Shown: positions 1 through 8,985, numbered from the stretch's first letter. The stretch: 64,000 bases of DNA from Flavobacterium degerlachei (GCF_900106645.1 NZ_FNMV01000002.1:62001-126000); one strand, 5' to 3'. Translations and numbers: made by a program. Notes: generated by a model not told the origin, from the sequence alone.

Positions 1-533
1 ATTGTAAAAAACTTCTTCTTACTGGCTTTCAACAACCGTTCTGGTGTAGCGCCAATCCATAAACCAATTTTAGGATGGTACCAACAGTAACAAAAAGCAT
101 CAGGATAACTGTATATTAATTTTTTAAAGACTGAAACCAAATCAAAATTAGGCAGGTCAATAATTTCCTTTCTTGATAAAACTACTTTCTTAAAAACACC
201 GCTTGCTGTAGCATCAACTCCTTTTTGGACCAGTGATTCAAAATGTTCTTGGTCTTTATTATTTTCAGGATATTCAATATTTGCATCGCAATTCCCTTTA
301 AAAGCAGTTAACTCAGCTTCCCATAATACGGACTCTTTTTTGGGAATAAGAATATTCTGATTGCCGTTAAAAGGCGCAAATACAAATCCCGTTTCCTTAA
401 AATCTTCCGCAAAATACAAATGGTCATTTTTCTGAAAAAGACCAATTAACTTTGTTTTGCTGGGTTTCCTGTAAATCACAAAAGGTAAGTTTTGCGATTC
501 CTGCTGTTTTACTTTTATAAAAAAATCAATCAT
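1..533 (-). CDS. menF: Isochorismate synthase (chorismate-binding family), C-terminus cut by window edge
   Basis: Open frame read on the minus strand from ATG at 533 to the window edge with no stop, so only about the first 177 residues are present. The translation has the chorismate-binding family pattern, with KVVLSRKEIIDL followed by a segment ending in WIGATPERLL, the conserved ATPE motif of isochorismate/anthranilate/aminodeoxychorismate synthases. The family converts chorismate to isochorismate, the first step toward menaquinone or siderophores. The gene lies 46 bp behind a hotdog thioesterase on the same strand, and that pairing favours menaquinone synthesis (inference). The catalytic C-terminal half is outside the window, so MenF versus EntC-type cannot be separated further. 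Confidence 0.85.
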   Translation of the reverse strand, partial: MIDFFIKVKQQESQNLPFVIYRKPSKTKLIGLFQKNDHLYFAEDFKETGFVFAPFNGNQNILIPKKESVLWEAELTAFKGNCDANIEYPENNKDQEHFESLVQKGVDATASGVFKKVVLSRKEIIDLPNFDLVSVFKKLIYSYPDAFCYCWYHPKIGLWIGATPERLLKASKKKFFT

Positions 534-579
534 AATTAATTTGTTTAAAATTAAATTTCACCAAATTCACGACTCTTTT

Positions 580-1011
580 TTATTGTTTTTTTTCTTTGGT
601 CAAAACCATATTCGTCAATTTACAGAGCGATATTAAGTTACCAGCCTCGTCAGTAACCTTAATTTCCCAAAGATGCAGCGTTCTTCCTTTGTGGATAATT
701 CTAGCCGTTCCGTAAACTACACCTTCTCGAATACTTTTTAAATGATTGGCTGAAATTTCGATTCCGCGTACCTCCTGCTCGGTATCATTAATAAAAAAAT
801 GGGAAGCTGCACTTCCCACACTTTCGGCCAAAGCCACTGAAGCTCCACCGTGCAATAATCCCATTGGTTGGTGAACAGATGGATTAACAGGCATTTTAGC
901 AACAAGAAAGCCTTCTCCAGCGTCTATGAACTCAATATTTAAGGTTTGCATCAGCGTGTTTTTTGAAAAATCATTGCAATACTGAAGCATTTTATCTTTG
1001 TCTAATGTCAT
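580..1011 (-). CDS. PaaI-like hotdog thioesterase, probable DHNA-CoA thioesterase
   Basis: A 143-residue single hotdog domain. QPMGLLHGGASVALAESVGS near residues 50-70 is the PaaI/YdiI-type HGG motif with the catalytic acidic residue following in ALAES. Hydrolyses acyl-CoA thioesters in the cytoplasm. The gene directly downstream is a menF-like isochorismate synthase, so hydrolysis of 1,4-dihydroxy-2-naphthoyl-CoA in menaquinone synthesis is the most likely role (inference from context). The frame is open further up to 1056, but that extension is hydrophobic and unlike the family; the ATG at 1011 (MTLDKDKML) gives the usual length. ATG at 1020 is a second candidate. Function class is sure, substrate is not. 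Confidence 0.85.
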   Translation of the reverse strand: MTLDKDKMLQYCNDFSKNTLMQTLNIEFIDAGEGFLVAKMPVNPSVHQPMGLLHGGASVALAESVGSAASHFFINDTEQEVRGIEISANHLKSIREGVVYGTARIIHKGRTLHLWEIKVTDEAGNLISLCKLTNMVLTKEKKQ

Positions 1012-1127
1012 TTGTCTCATTTTATAGAATGTAAAAATAAATAAAAGATGATACACATAACAGTAATTACAATTGTTATTCTGATTTCAAAATAGATTTT
1101 TCCTATTTTTACAAAAAATGAAACTAA

Positions 1128-2642
1128 ATGCGTTCCATCTCCTTTTTACTTTTTATTGGCTTATTTCTAGCTCTTGGCTCTTGCCGTTCTGATTTTGAAA
1201 CGGTAGCCAGCTCGGGCGATTTGACCTTTTCAAAAGACACCATATACTTGGATACCGTTTTTACAAATATTGGTTCCAGCACTTACAGACTAAAAGTGTA
1301 TAATAACAGTAAAAACGATATCAGCATTCCTACTATAAAACTAGCAAAGGGATTAAACTCTAAATATCGCATGACTGTTGATGGTATGCAAGGTACCCAA
1401 GGAAAGCTTTTCGATAACATTACTCTTTTAGCTAAAGACAGTCTTTATATTTTCATAGAAACTACCGCCGATATTACTGACGCAAACCCAACTGATTTTC
1501 TTTATACAGACCAGATTGAGTTTGATGCCGGAACTAATCTCCAAAAAGTAGAACTGGTGACACTCATACAAGATGCAGTTTTCTTATATCCAAAACGTTT
1601 TGCTGATGGAACTAAAGAAACGCTTCCTATTGGTGATCAAAAAATTGAAGGTTTTTACCTCGATGAAAATGATCCTGTAAATGGTAACGAACTCCTATTT
1701 ACCAATAAAAAACCGTACGTAATCTATGGTTACGCAGCTGTTCCTTCAGGAAAAAAAGCTGTTTTTGAAGCGGGAAGCCGCGTTCATTTTCACGCCAATT
1801 CAGGACTCATTGTAAGCAACAATGCTACTATAAACGTAAACGGAACCCAATCAATAACTGAAGCCTTGGAAAAAGAAGTGATTTTTGAAGGCGACCGCCT
1901 GGAGCCAGAATATTCTAATGTTCCTGGACAATGGGGAACAATCTGGCTTACTGACGGAAGCACAAACAATGCTATAAATCATTTAACGATTAAAAACGCC
2001 ACTATTGGACTGTTAATTCAAAACAATAACGGAACGAAAGTTTCGATTAAAAACACCCAAATTTACGATTCATCCAACTATGGTATTTTGGCGCAGACCG
2101 CAAAAATAGAAGGCGAAAACATTGTAATCAATTCTGCTGGTTTGGCTGGATTAAGCTGTTCTTACGGTGGAGATTATAAATTTACCCATTCTACCTTCAA
2201 TAATAACTGGAACAGCTCCTCGCAAGTTGCCGTTTCCATAAATAACTACAGTATTGGTGCTATTCCTGAGGCTAAAGATTTGACACAAGCCACTTTTAAC
2301 AACTGCATTATTTACGGTTCTTATGCTAACGAATTGGCTTTAAGCAAAAAAACGACCGCTGCTTTTAACTACCAATTCAACAATTGTTTGATTAAATATG
2401 ATTCGGCTACAACGAATCCCGACTATCAATTTCAAACAGACGCTGTTCATTACAACGCCATCGTTTTAAATGAAAGTCCGAAGTTTTATAACCTAGCTCA
2501 GAACAAACTCAATATTGAAGCTGCTTCTGCCGCTTTCGCAAAAGGGAATTCGGCTTTCCTGATTCCAATTGACATTATAGGAAACAGCAGAACTTTGCCT
2601 CCAGATTTGGGAGCCTATCAAAGTAAACCATTTCCGAAATAA
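1128..2642 (+). CDS. Right-handed beta-helix-like lipoprotein of unknown function
   Basis: 504 residues beginning with a lipoprotein signal (residues 1-20; lipobox LGSC with Cys20), so it is exported and lipid-anchored. The middle (about residues 205-420) is rich in short hydrophobic/Asn/Thr/Ser strands such as ATINVNGT, HLTIKNATIGLLIQNNN and NTQIYDSSNYGILAQ, the pattern of parallel beta-helix (PbH1) coils. The C-terminus has PPDLGAYQSKP, a motif common at the end of Bacteroidota parallel beta-helix proteins. Enzymatic activity cannot be claimed because no catalytic set is visible. The ATG at 1118 lies in another frame that soon stops, so 1128 is the start. It stands alone between the minus-strand men genes and purL. 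Confidence 0.8.
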   Translation: MRSISFLLFIGLFLALGSCRSDFETVASSGDLTFSKDTIYLDTVFTNIGSSTYRLKVYNNSKNDISIPTIKLAKGLNSKYRMTVDGMQGTQGKLFDNITLLAKDSLYIFIETTADITDANPTDFLYTDQIEFDAGTNLQKVELVTLIQDAVFLYPKRFADGTKETLPIGDQKIEGFYLDENDPVNGNELLFTNKKPYVIYGYAAVPSGKKAVFEAGSRVHFHANSGLIVSNNATINVNGTQSITEALEKEVIFEGDRLEPEYSNVPGQWGTIWLTDGSTNNAINHLTIKNATIGLLIQNNNGTKVSIKNTQIYDSSNYGILAQTAKIEGENIVINSAGLAGLSCSYGGDYKFTHSTFNNNWNSSSQVAVSINNYSIGAIPEAKDLTQATFNNCIIYGSYANELALSKKTTAAFNYQFNNCLIKYDSATTNPDYQFQTDAVHYNAIVLNESPKFYNLAQNKLNIEAASAAFAKGNSAFLIPIDIIGNSRTLPPDLGAYQSKPFPK

Positions 2643-2777
2643 AGTGATTTTCACAAACGAAAAATAAAAAAAAGACCGCAAATTCGAAAATTAAAAAGCT
2701 AAAAACTCAAAGATAAATAAAGCGATTTTCAGTATTTATTTAATTGTTCGATTTTGTTAAATACTTTGTATTTCACA

Positions 2778-2809
2778 TTTGCTCTTACTACTTTTTTAAA
2801 CTAAATTTG
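2778..2809 (+). promoter_or_regulatory. purL promoter (Bacteroidota type)
   Basis: TTTG at 2778-2781 and TAAATTTG at 2802-2809 match the Bacteroidota -33 TTTG and -7 TAnnTTTG boxes with a 20-bp spacer. Transcription should start near 2814, about 22 nt before the purL ATG at 2837. The start upstream at 2744 would lie before this promoter, which supports 2837. Confidence 0.75.
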
Positions 2810-2836
2810 CACCGTAATACAACAAACTACACAACA

Positions 2837-5800
2837 ATGATCCATTTCTTTGAAAACCAAAGCAAAACTGTTTTTGCAGTACAATCGCAAAACGAAATTT
2901 CGGCTCAAGACATTTCAAAACTCAATTGGCTTTTTGCCGACTCCCATAAAATAGAAAAATCCGTATTGACGGATTTTTTTGTTGGTCCTCGTGCCACAAT
3001 GATTACGCCTTGGAGTACCAATGCTGTTGAGATTACTCAAAATATGGGGATTTCAGGTATCATTCGAATCGAAGAATTTCACAAAGCAACGGCTGATTTC
3101 ACTGATTTTGACCCGATGCTTTCTCAAAAATATTCCGAATTAAATCAAGATATTTTCACCATCGATATCAAACCAGAACCTATTTTGGACATTGATGATA
3201 TCGCAGCTTATAATAAAGCCGAAGGCTTAGCTTTGAGCCCGGAAGAAGTGGAATACTTGGATAATTTAGCAACTAAATTAGGTCGTAAATTAACGGATTC
3301 TGAAGTTTTTGGTTTTTCACAAGCCAATTCAGAGCATTGTCGTCACAAGATTTTCAACGGGAAATTTATAATTGATGGTGTTGAAAAAGAATCTTCTTTA
3401 TTCAAACTAATCAAGAAAACTTCTGCTGAAAATCCACACGATATTGTTTCAGCATATAAAGATAACGTGGCATTCGTAAAAGGACCACGCGTACAACAAT
3501 TCGCTCCAAAAAGCGCTGACAAACCTGATTTTTATGAAGTAAAGGATTTTGATTCTGTTATTTCATTAAAAGCTGAAACGCATAATTTCCCAACAACTGT
3601 AGAACCTTTCAATGGAGCGGCAACAGGTTCAGGAGGAGAAATTCGTGACCGTTTAGCAGGTGGACAAGGTTCTTTGCCATTAGCAGGAACAGCGGTTTAT
3701 ATGACTTCTTACTCAAGATTAGAAGAAAACAGACCCTGGGAAAACGGAATGACCGAAAGAAAATGGTTGTACCAAACCCCAATGGATATATTGATTAAAG
3801 CTTCTAACGGAGCTTCTGATTTTGGAAACAAATTCGGACAACCGTTAATTACAGGTTCTGTCCTGACTTTCGAACATGAAGAAGATGCTCGTAAATTAGG
3901 TTTCGATAAAGTGATTATGCAAGCTGGTGGAATTGGATACGGAAAATTAGACCAAGCCATCAAGAAAAAACCACAAACAGGGGACAAAATTGTCATCTTG
4001 GGTGGAGAAAATTATAGAATCGGAATGGGTGGTGCTGCAGTTTCTTCTGCTGACACTGGTGCTTTTAGTTCAGGTATTGAATTAAATGCAATCCAACGTT
4101 CGAATCCAGAAATGCAAAAACGTGCTGCTAATGCCATTCGTGGATTGGTAGAAAGCGACAACAACCCAATTGTATCGATTCATGATCACGGAGCTGGAGG
4201 ACACTTAAACTGTCTTTCGGAATTAGTTGAAGATACAGGTGGATTAATTGATTTAGACAAATTGCCAGTGGGTGACCCTACTCTATCAGCAAAAGAAATA
4301 ATCGGTAACGAGTCTCAAGAAAGAATGGGATTAGTTATTGGTCAAAAAGACATTGACACTTTACAAAGAATCGCTGACAGAGAGCGTTCTCCAATGTATC
4401 AAGTAGGTGACGTGACGGGCGACCATCGTTTTACTTTCGAATCAAAAACAACTGGTGCTAAACCGATGGATTTTGCATTGGAAGACTTTTTTGGAAGTTC
4501 TCCTAAAGTGGTAATGACTGATAAAACAATCGATCGAAATTACGCTGATTTAGAATACAGCATTAAAAAAATATCAACCTACTTAGAACAAGTATTGCAG
4601 TTAGAAGCAGTGGCTTGTAAAGACTGGTTAACAAACAAAGTAGACCGTTGTGTAGGTGGAAAAGTAGCCAAACAACAAACTACCGGACCTTTGCAATTAC
4701 CATTAAATAACTGTGGTGTAATGGCCTTGGATTATTTAGGTAAAGAAGGTGTTGCGACTTCAATAGGGCATTCGCCCGTTGCGGCATTGATTGATCCTGT
4801 TGCAGGAAGCAGAACTGCCATTGCCGAAGCATTATCAAATATTGTTTGGGCACCCATCAAAAATGGTTTGGAAGGAATTTCACTTTCGGCTAACTGGATG
4901 TGGGCTTGTAAAAATGAAGGTGAAGACGCTCGTTTATACGCAGCGGTAGAAAGCTGTTCTAATTTTGCAATTGAATTAGGAATCAATATCCCAACAGGAA
5001 AAGATTCACTTTCGATGAAACAAAAATATCCAAACGAAGAAGTGATTGCACCAGGAACGGTTATCATTTCAGCAGGTGGAAATTGTACTGATATCAACAA
5101 AGTAGTAGAGCCTGTTTTACAAAGAGACGGTGGTTCTATTTATTATATCAATCTTTCTCAGGATGATTTCAAATTAGGTGGTTCGTCTTTTGCACAAACG
5201 TTGAATACTATTGGGAAAGATGCACCAACAATTAAGGACGCCGCTTTTTTCAAAAAAGCCTTCAATACGATGCAAGAATTAATTCTTGACGATCAAATTC
5301 TTGCTGGACATGATATAGGAAGTGGTGGACTGATCACAACTTTATTAGAAATGTGTTTTGCTGATTTGAATTTGGGAGCTAAAATTGACTTCTCTGTTTT
5401 TGAAGAAAAAGACATCATCAAATATTTATTTGCTGAAAACATAGGAATTGTTTTCCAAGCGAAAGACGATGCTACTTTAGAAAATAAATTAAAACAAAGC
5501 GATGTTGCTTTCTATAAATTAGGAACGGTAACCTCTGATGAAAGATTAGACTTTGGTCCTTGTGGATTAAGCATCCCACAATACAGAGACATTTGGTTTA
5601 AAACTTCATTTTTGTTAGACCAAAAGCAATCTAAAAACGGAACAGCGCAAGCGCGTTTTGACAATTATAAAAACCAAGCTTTACAGTTTACTTTCCCAGC
5701 ACATTTTACAGGAAAGAAACCCGTAATCGACTTCTCAAAACCACGTCCAAAAGCGGCAATTATCCGTGAAAAAGGAAGTAACTCTGAGCGTGAGGTTGCT

Positions 5801-6490
5801 AATGCGATGTACCTTGCTGGTTTTGACGTTAAGGACGTTCACATGACTGACTTGATTTCAGGACGTGAGACTCTAGAAGACATTCAATTTATAGGAGCTG
5901 TAGGTGGATTCTCTAACTCAGATGTTTTAGGTTCAGCCAAAGGTTGGGCAGGAGCATTTTTATACAACGAAAAAGCCAATACAGCATTGAAAAACTTCTT
6001 TAAAAGAGAGGACACTTTATCTGTTGGAATTTGTAACGGTTGCCAGTTGTTTATGGAATTAGAAGTGATTAATCCAGAGCATGAAGTACACGGAAAAATG
6101 CTTCATAATGACAGCAATAAACACGAAAGCATCTTTACCTCAGTTACGGTGCAAGAAAACAATTCAGTGATGTTGTCTACGCTTTCTGGAGCGACATTAG
6201 GAGTTTGGGTATCACATGGTGAAGGAAAATTCAACTTGCCATTAGCCGAAGACCAATACCAAATTGTTGGTAAATACGGTTATGATAGCTATCCAGCAAA
6301 TCCAAACGGATCTGATTACAATACAGCAATGCTTTGCGACACTACAGGTCGTCACCTAGTTATGATGCCACATATTGAGCGTTCTAATTTCCAATGGAAC
6401 TGGGCGAATTACCCGGCAGGTAGAAACGATGAAGTTTCTCCTTGGCACGAAGCTTTTGTAAATGCAAGATTGTGGATAGATAAAAAATAA
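2837..6490 (+). CDS. purL: Phosphoribosylformylglycinamidine synthase, large single-chain form
   Basis: 1217 residues, the length of the single-chain proteobacterial-type PurL. Converts FGAR, glutamine and ATP to FGAM in purine synthesis (step 4). Order: N-terminal PurS-like region, linker with FSQANSEHCRHKIFNG, FGAM synthase domain with KAETHNFPTTVEPFNGAATG, a second synthase half (HDIGSGGLITTLLEM), then a class I glutamine amidotransferase domain. In the last, GICNGCQLF places the nucleophile at Cys1066 and MPHIERS supplies the histidine. ATG at 2837 is chosen because a clean promoter lies at 2778-2809, and the preceding 31 codons are hydrophobic and overlap that promoter. No separate purS or purQ gene is needed. 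A terminator follows. Confidence 0.97.
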   Translation: MIHFFENQSKTVFAVQSQNEISAQDISKLNWLFADSHKIEKSVLTDFFVGPRATMITPWSTNAVEITQNMGISGIIRIEEFHKATADFTDFDPMLSQKYSELNQDIFTIDIKPEPILDIDDIAAYNKAEGLALSPEEVEYLDNLATKLGRKLTDSEVFGFSQANSEHCRHKIFNGKFIIDGVEKESSLFKLIKKTSAENPHDIVSAYKDNVAFVKGPRVQQFAPKSADKPDFYEVKDFDSVISLKAETHNFPTTVEPFNGAATGSGGEIRDRLAGGQGSLPLAGTAVYMTSYSRLEENRPWENGMTERKWLYQTPMDILIKASNGASDFGNKFGQPLITGSVLTFEHEEDARKLGFDKVIMQAGGIGYGKLDQAIKKKPQTGDKIVILGGENYRIGMGGAAVSSADTGAFSSGIELNAIQRSNPEMQKRAANAIRGLVESDNNPIVSIHDHGAGGHLNCLSELVEDTGGLIDLDKLPVGDPTLSAKEIIGNESQERMGLVIGQKDIDTLQRIADRERSPMYQVGDVTGDHRFTFESKTTGAKPMDFALEDFFGSSPKVVMTDKTIDRNYADLEYSIKKISTYLEQVLQLEAVACKDWLTNKVDRCVGGKVAKQQTTGPLQLPLNNCGVMALDYLGKEGVATSIGHSPVAALIDPVAGSRTAIAEALSNIVWAPIKNGLEGISLSANWMWACKNEGEDARLYAAVESCSNFAIELGINIPTGKDSLSMKQKYPNEEVIAPGTVIISAGGNCTDINKVVEPVLQRDGGSIYYINLSQDDFKLGGSSFAQTLNTIGKDAPTIKDAAFFKKAFNTMQELILDDQILAGHDIGSGGLITTLLEMCFADLNLGAKIDFSVFEEKDIIKYLFAENIGIVFQAKDDATLENKLKQSDVAFYKLGTVTSDERLDFGPCGLSIPQYRDIWFKTSFLLDQKQSKNGTAQARFDNYKNQALQFTFPAHFTGKKPVIDFSKPRPKAAIIREKGSNSEREVANAMYLAGFDVKDVHMTDLISGRETLEDIQFIGAVGGFSNSDVLGSAKGWAGAFLYNEKANTALKNFFKREDTLSVGICNGCQLFMELEVINPEHEVHGKMLHNDSNKHESIFTSVTVQENNSVMLSTLSGATLGVWVSHGEGKFNLPLAEDQYQIVGKYGYDSYPANPNGSDYNTAMLCDTTGRHLVMMPHIERSNFQWNWANYPAGRNDEVSPWHEAFVNARLWIDKK

Positions 6491-6511
6491 TTTCGTTGAT
6501 TTACTATATAG

Positions 6512-6542
6512 AAAGCGTTCCTGAAAAGGAGCGCTTTTTTTA
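6512..6542 (+). terminator. purL terminator
   Basis: AAAGCGTTCCT and AGGAGCGCTTT pair around a GAAA loop (one G-T pair) and run into a T tract, 21 bp after the purL stop. Confidence 0.85.
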
Positions 6543-6617
6543 TGGGTGAATTAAAGGCTATTACAATATTTGTCAGAAAATAATTATTATATTTGAACAT
6601 AACTAAAGTCTGCCGTT

Positions 6618-6659
6618 TATCAGACCTATCTACCCAATTTAAGGATGATAGGTCTGATA
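6618..6659. repeat. 13-bp perfect inverted repeat with 16-nt loop
   Basis: TATCAGACCTATC at 6618-6630 and GATAGGTCTGATA at 6647-6659 are exact reverse complements. No T tract follows, and it comes after an already complete purL terminator, so it is probably not the purL terminator. It marks the left edge of the accessory region. Function unknown. Confidence 0.6.
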
Positions 6660-6678
6660 GAGCCAGTCCTGTATACTA

Positions 6679-6707
6679 GTTATAGGGCAGTTGTGCCGAA
6701 ATTACGC
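6679..6707 (+). repeat. Left inverted repeat of a cassette-like unit around a small membrane gene
   Basis: GTTATAGGGC, then GTTGT, then CGAAATT. The same blocks in the same order occur in reverse complement at 7171-7201, so the 74-residue gene at 6901 is bracketed by imperfect inverted repeats. Between this repeat and the gene lie about 190 bp with several near-copies of AAAGTTGGAA and no gene. Confidence 0.55.
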
Positions 6708-6900
6708 AGGTATATCCAATTTGAAAATAAGCATTTGTTTCCGCCGAAAGTTTACAAAGCAGAAGCGTGAAAATTGGAATCGACAACAGAAGTCGGAAAG
6801 TTGGAATCTGAACATAAACATACGAAAAACTAAAGCGTGAAAGTTGGAACTTGAAAAGGAAGCAATAAATTGTTCGACGAAACTTTAATTAATAGCAAGA

Positions 6901-7125
6901 ATGAAATATATTCAAGATGAAAATTCATCAACGTTAATTGTTACTTTCATTGTTTTTGTGATTATCTGTTTTTTTATTGTTAAGTGGGATATGTATGAAA
7001 CAAAAAAGTGTGAAATTGAAGGAGAATATAGAGAATTATTATCAAAAGTTAGGTTGCGTGGTGCTGTAATAATGATTCTAATTGGTGTTTTTTCTATATT
7101 AAAAGAGTTATATAAACGATTTTGA
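6901..7125 (+). CDS. Small membrane protein of unknown function
   Basis: 74 residues, not recognised. The sequence predicts two membrane helices (about residues 12-28 TLIVTFIVFVIICFFIV and 53-66 GAVIMILIGVFSILK) with a charged loop between (WDMYETKKCEIEGEYREL). It begins with ATG and lacks a clear upstream promoter box. It lies within an inverted-repeat-bounded unit (6679-7201), one gene per unit, like the next gene. Size and AT-rich codon use are compatible with a real but lineage-restricted gene; a chance ORF cannot be excluded. Confidence 0.5.
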   Translation: MKYIQDENSSTLIVTFIVFVIICFFIVKWDMYETKKCEIEGEYRELLSKVRLRGAVIMILIGVFSILKELYKRF

Positions 7126-7170
7126 AGTATTGTAACTCTACAAACAAACGTATAAAATTTGCGATTTAAT

Positions 7171-7201
7171 TGCAATTTCGACAAAACAACCGCCCTATAA
7201 C
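7171..7201 (-). repeat. Right inverted repeat of the cassette-like unit
   Basis: Reverse complement reads GTTATAGGGC, GTTGT, CGAAATT, matching 6679-6707 block for block. The first block is a 10-bp exact match. It continues on the other side as ACACGCTACC, a sequence type also seen at other accessory-gene junctions in this window (24251-24262). Confidence 0.55.
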
Positions 7202-7244
7202 ACACGCTACCATAAAGTTTAGAAAACCGAAAAAAAACAGAAAT

Positions 7245-7577
7245 ATGTTAGAAACGATTATATCAGGATTAATATTAATGATTGTAAGCGGACTTGCTTT
7301 TATAGCATATAATCATCCTGATTTTTACGCAAGAAAAATAGATTCTGTTTTATTTTTAATATTTTCAAGTTTTGTATGTTTAAATGTTTATAATTCAACT
7401 CTTGAAAAGTCTTTTTCGATACTTGAAAAAACTATTCCAAAAGAAAAGAGAATGATTGCATATAATCTTTTGACAGAAAGCAAAATATCAGACAAATATG
7501 TTTTTGGTGGTTATTTAGCAATAACCTTATATCTATGTCTTTTAGGTTTACTAAAAGTAATGAGAAATAAGACTTAG
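7245..7577 (+). CDS. Small membrane protein of unknown function
   Basis: 110 residues from ATG at 7245. The frame is open upstream to 7170, but that stretch overlaps the inverted repeat at 7171-7201 and reads as non-coding. Three predicted membrane segments: residues 4-22 (ending GLAFIAY), about 34-50 (SVLFLIFSSFVCLNVY) and 88-104 (GYLAITLYLCLLGLLK), with a basic loop KTIPKEKRM between. No known family recognised. It is the second single gene of the accessory patch behind purL and lies directly after the junction repeat. Confidence rests on length, hydrophobic pattern and frame openness. Confidence 0.55.
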   Translation: MLETIISGLILMIVSGLAFIAYNHPDFYARKIDSVLFLIFSSFVCLNVYNSTLEKSFSILEKTIPKEKRMIAYNLLTESKISDKYVFGGYLAITLYLCLLGLLKVMRNKT

Positions 7578-7743
7578 AAAAAAAACCAAAACAGAAAACT
7601 AACAACGCAGAATTTAATTAATTGTGTTAAATCTTTTTTATTCATTATTATTGTTTTTTAAAAGTGACAAAATCAAACCGAAAAGAGAAACCGTATGTAT
7701 GGTAACACACGTTTGTACTTACTGCGGGTTTAGTGGAATCTTC
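7578..7743. other. Intergenic stretch without a supported gene
   Basis: AT-rich spacer. The sequence GGTAACACACGTTTGT near 7699-7714 resembles the junction motif ACACGCTACC at 7201-7210 read on the other strand. A 66-codon frame at 7624-7824 runs through here into the hairpin repeat that follows and is not believed to be a gene. Confidence 0.4.
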
Positions 7744-7744
7744 G

Positions 7745-7990
7745 TCCCCTCTGGCGCTCGTTTGTCCGTAACTCTGGTGCTTGCTTGCAGCGAGTACCTA
7801 CTTAAATTAAAAGGTAAATCGTAGCGTTTGCAACGCGGCTCATTCCAAAATAGAGAATCTTGACCAAAGATATTGCTTCACATTTACTCGTTACGCTACT
7901 TTATTCGACTAAAAGCACATACAGTTGTTCTTGTAGATTGAAATTTAGTAGAATCACCATTTTTAATTCGTATTTTCGTTTAGCCGAAAA
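7745..7990 (+). repeat. Structured intergenic repeat, copy 1
   Basis: First of four diverged copies. Shared parts in order: CCCCTCTGG-like start; hairpin 1 at 7780-7794 (CTTGCT, loop TGC, AGCGAG); the block TACCTACTTAAATTAAAA; hairpin 2 at 7824-7836 (GCGTT, loop TGC, AACGC); GGCTCATT; GAATCTTGACC near 7855; and a distal block with GAATCACC and TATTTTCG at 7951-7978. The start is partly duplicated in this copy (CTCTGG occurs twice, 7750 and 7773). The gene encoding the SOUL-like protein follows. Confidence 0.65.
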
Positions 7991-8080
7991 TACTCGGTTA
8001 CATAAGCTGCAAACTGATTGAGAAGCAAGAATGTAGGTAGTCATTAAAAACAAAAATAGTTTTATACTTAAATTTAAGCA

Positions 8081-8683
8081 ATGAAAACAATATTAATCAT
8101 ACTCGCAGTAGTCGTTTTGGCCTTTATTATTGTACAGCTCTATGCCATAAATGGACAAAGAAATATTGAAAGCTATCCTTATGTAGTCAATAAAAAATAT
8201 GATGCTTTTGAAATACGCAGCTATGAAGCAACTTTGTTTACTTCTGTGCAACTATCCGGTAATAAATATAAAGATGCTTCTAGTAAAGGGTTTTCCATTT
8301 TAGCAGGATACATTTTTGGCGGAAATAAAAAGAATGAAAAAATAGCGATGACTTCGCCTGTAGCTATGTCTTTGGACGACTCCATGACGATGATGTTTAT
8401 GGTTCCAAAGAAATTTAAAAAAGAAACGCTTCCACAGCCTAACCAATCACAGATTAAATTTCGGGAAGAACCTGCAAAAACTGTCGCTGCAATCAGCTTT
8501 GGTGGTTGGGCTAATGATGAAAAAATAGAAAAGTACAAACAGCGATTAAAATCAGCTTTAGATGCCGAAGGAATAGCCTATACAAATCGATTTTACTTTT
8601 TAGGATACAATCCTCCATTTGAATTTTTTAATCGTAAAAACGAGATTATTGTTGAGTTGGAAAGTGATGCCCTAGCGCAATAA
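8081..8683 (+). CDS. SOUL/HBP family haem-binding-like protein, membrane-anchored
   Basis: 200 residues. An N-terminal hydrophobic helix (residues 3-23, IILAVVVLAFIIVQLYA) is likely an uncleaved anchor, leaving the domain in the periplasm. The rest matches the SOUL pattern: YEIRSY-like YDAFEIRSYEAT, then FSILAGYIFGGNKKNEKIAMTSPV (the conserved IAMTSPV motif), FMVPKKF, and C-terminal FYFLGYNPPFEFFNRKNEIIVEL. Family members bind haem or other tetrapyrroles, and the physiological role in bacteria is not settled. It is a lone gene between structured repeat copies 1 and 2; the stop codon is only 7 bp before copy 2. Confidence 0.88.
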   Translation: MKTILIILAVVVLAFIIVQLYAINGQRNIESYPYVVNKKYDAFEIRSYEATLFTSVQLSGNKYKDASSKGFSILAGYIFGGNKKNEKIAMTSPVAMSLDDSMTMMFMVPKKFKKETLPQPNQSQIKFREEPAKTVAAISFGGWANDEKIEKYKQRLKSALDAEGIAYTNRFYFLGYNPPFEFFNRKNEIIVELESDALAQ

Positions 8684-8690
8684 AATGATT

Positions 8691-8985
8691 ATGCCCCTCT
8701 GGTTCTCATTTACAATGAGGACCTACTTTTTTTTGAAAACAAAGTATAGCGTTTGCAACGCGGCTCATTAAAAAAATGAATCTTGGCCGATGATATTACT
8801 TTGCCAGTTAGTAGCCATTCGTAGCTTCCTCATTCAGCTTGGTAAAGTTGCATTGAAATCTCCCCTATTTACCCATTGCGCCACATTACTCAACTAAAAA
8901 CTGCCAAACTACCACCAGAACAGTTCTTTATCCATTTCCATGTTTAGTTTAATTCCAGTTTTTTATCGTATTTTTACATACCCTA
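8691..8985 (+). repeat. Structured intergenic repeat, copy 2
   Basis: Starts CCCCTCTGG 7 bp after the SOUL stop. Hairpin 1 at 8705-8719 is CTCATT, loop TAC, AATGAG; hairpin 2 at 8749-8761 is GCGTT, loop TGC, AACGC; the spacer between them is 29 nt, as in copy 1. GCGGCTCATT and GAATCTTGGCC follow, as in copy 1. The distal part has CTCAACTAAAAA, ACCACCAGAACAGTT and TCGTATTTTTAC. The remaining 100 bp to the next ATG show no gene. Confidence 0.65.

Noticed and set aside
1118-1192. ATG ten bases before the beta-helix lipoprotein start
   Set aside because: Different frame that ends after about 25 codons; a lipobox is only found from 1128.
4732-5100. Antisense frame within purL
   Set aside because: Shadow of a highly conserved coding region; no independent signals.
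7624-7824. 66-codon open frame
   Set aside because: Runs into hairpin 1 of repeat copy 1, whose sequence is explained by RNA/DNA structure; no protein-like pattern and no ribosome site.
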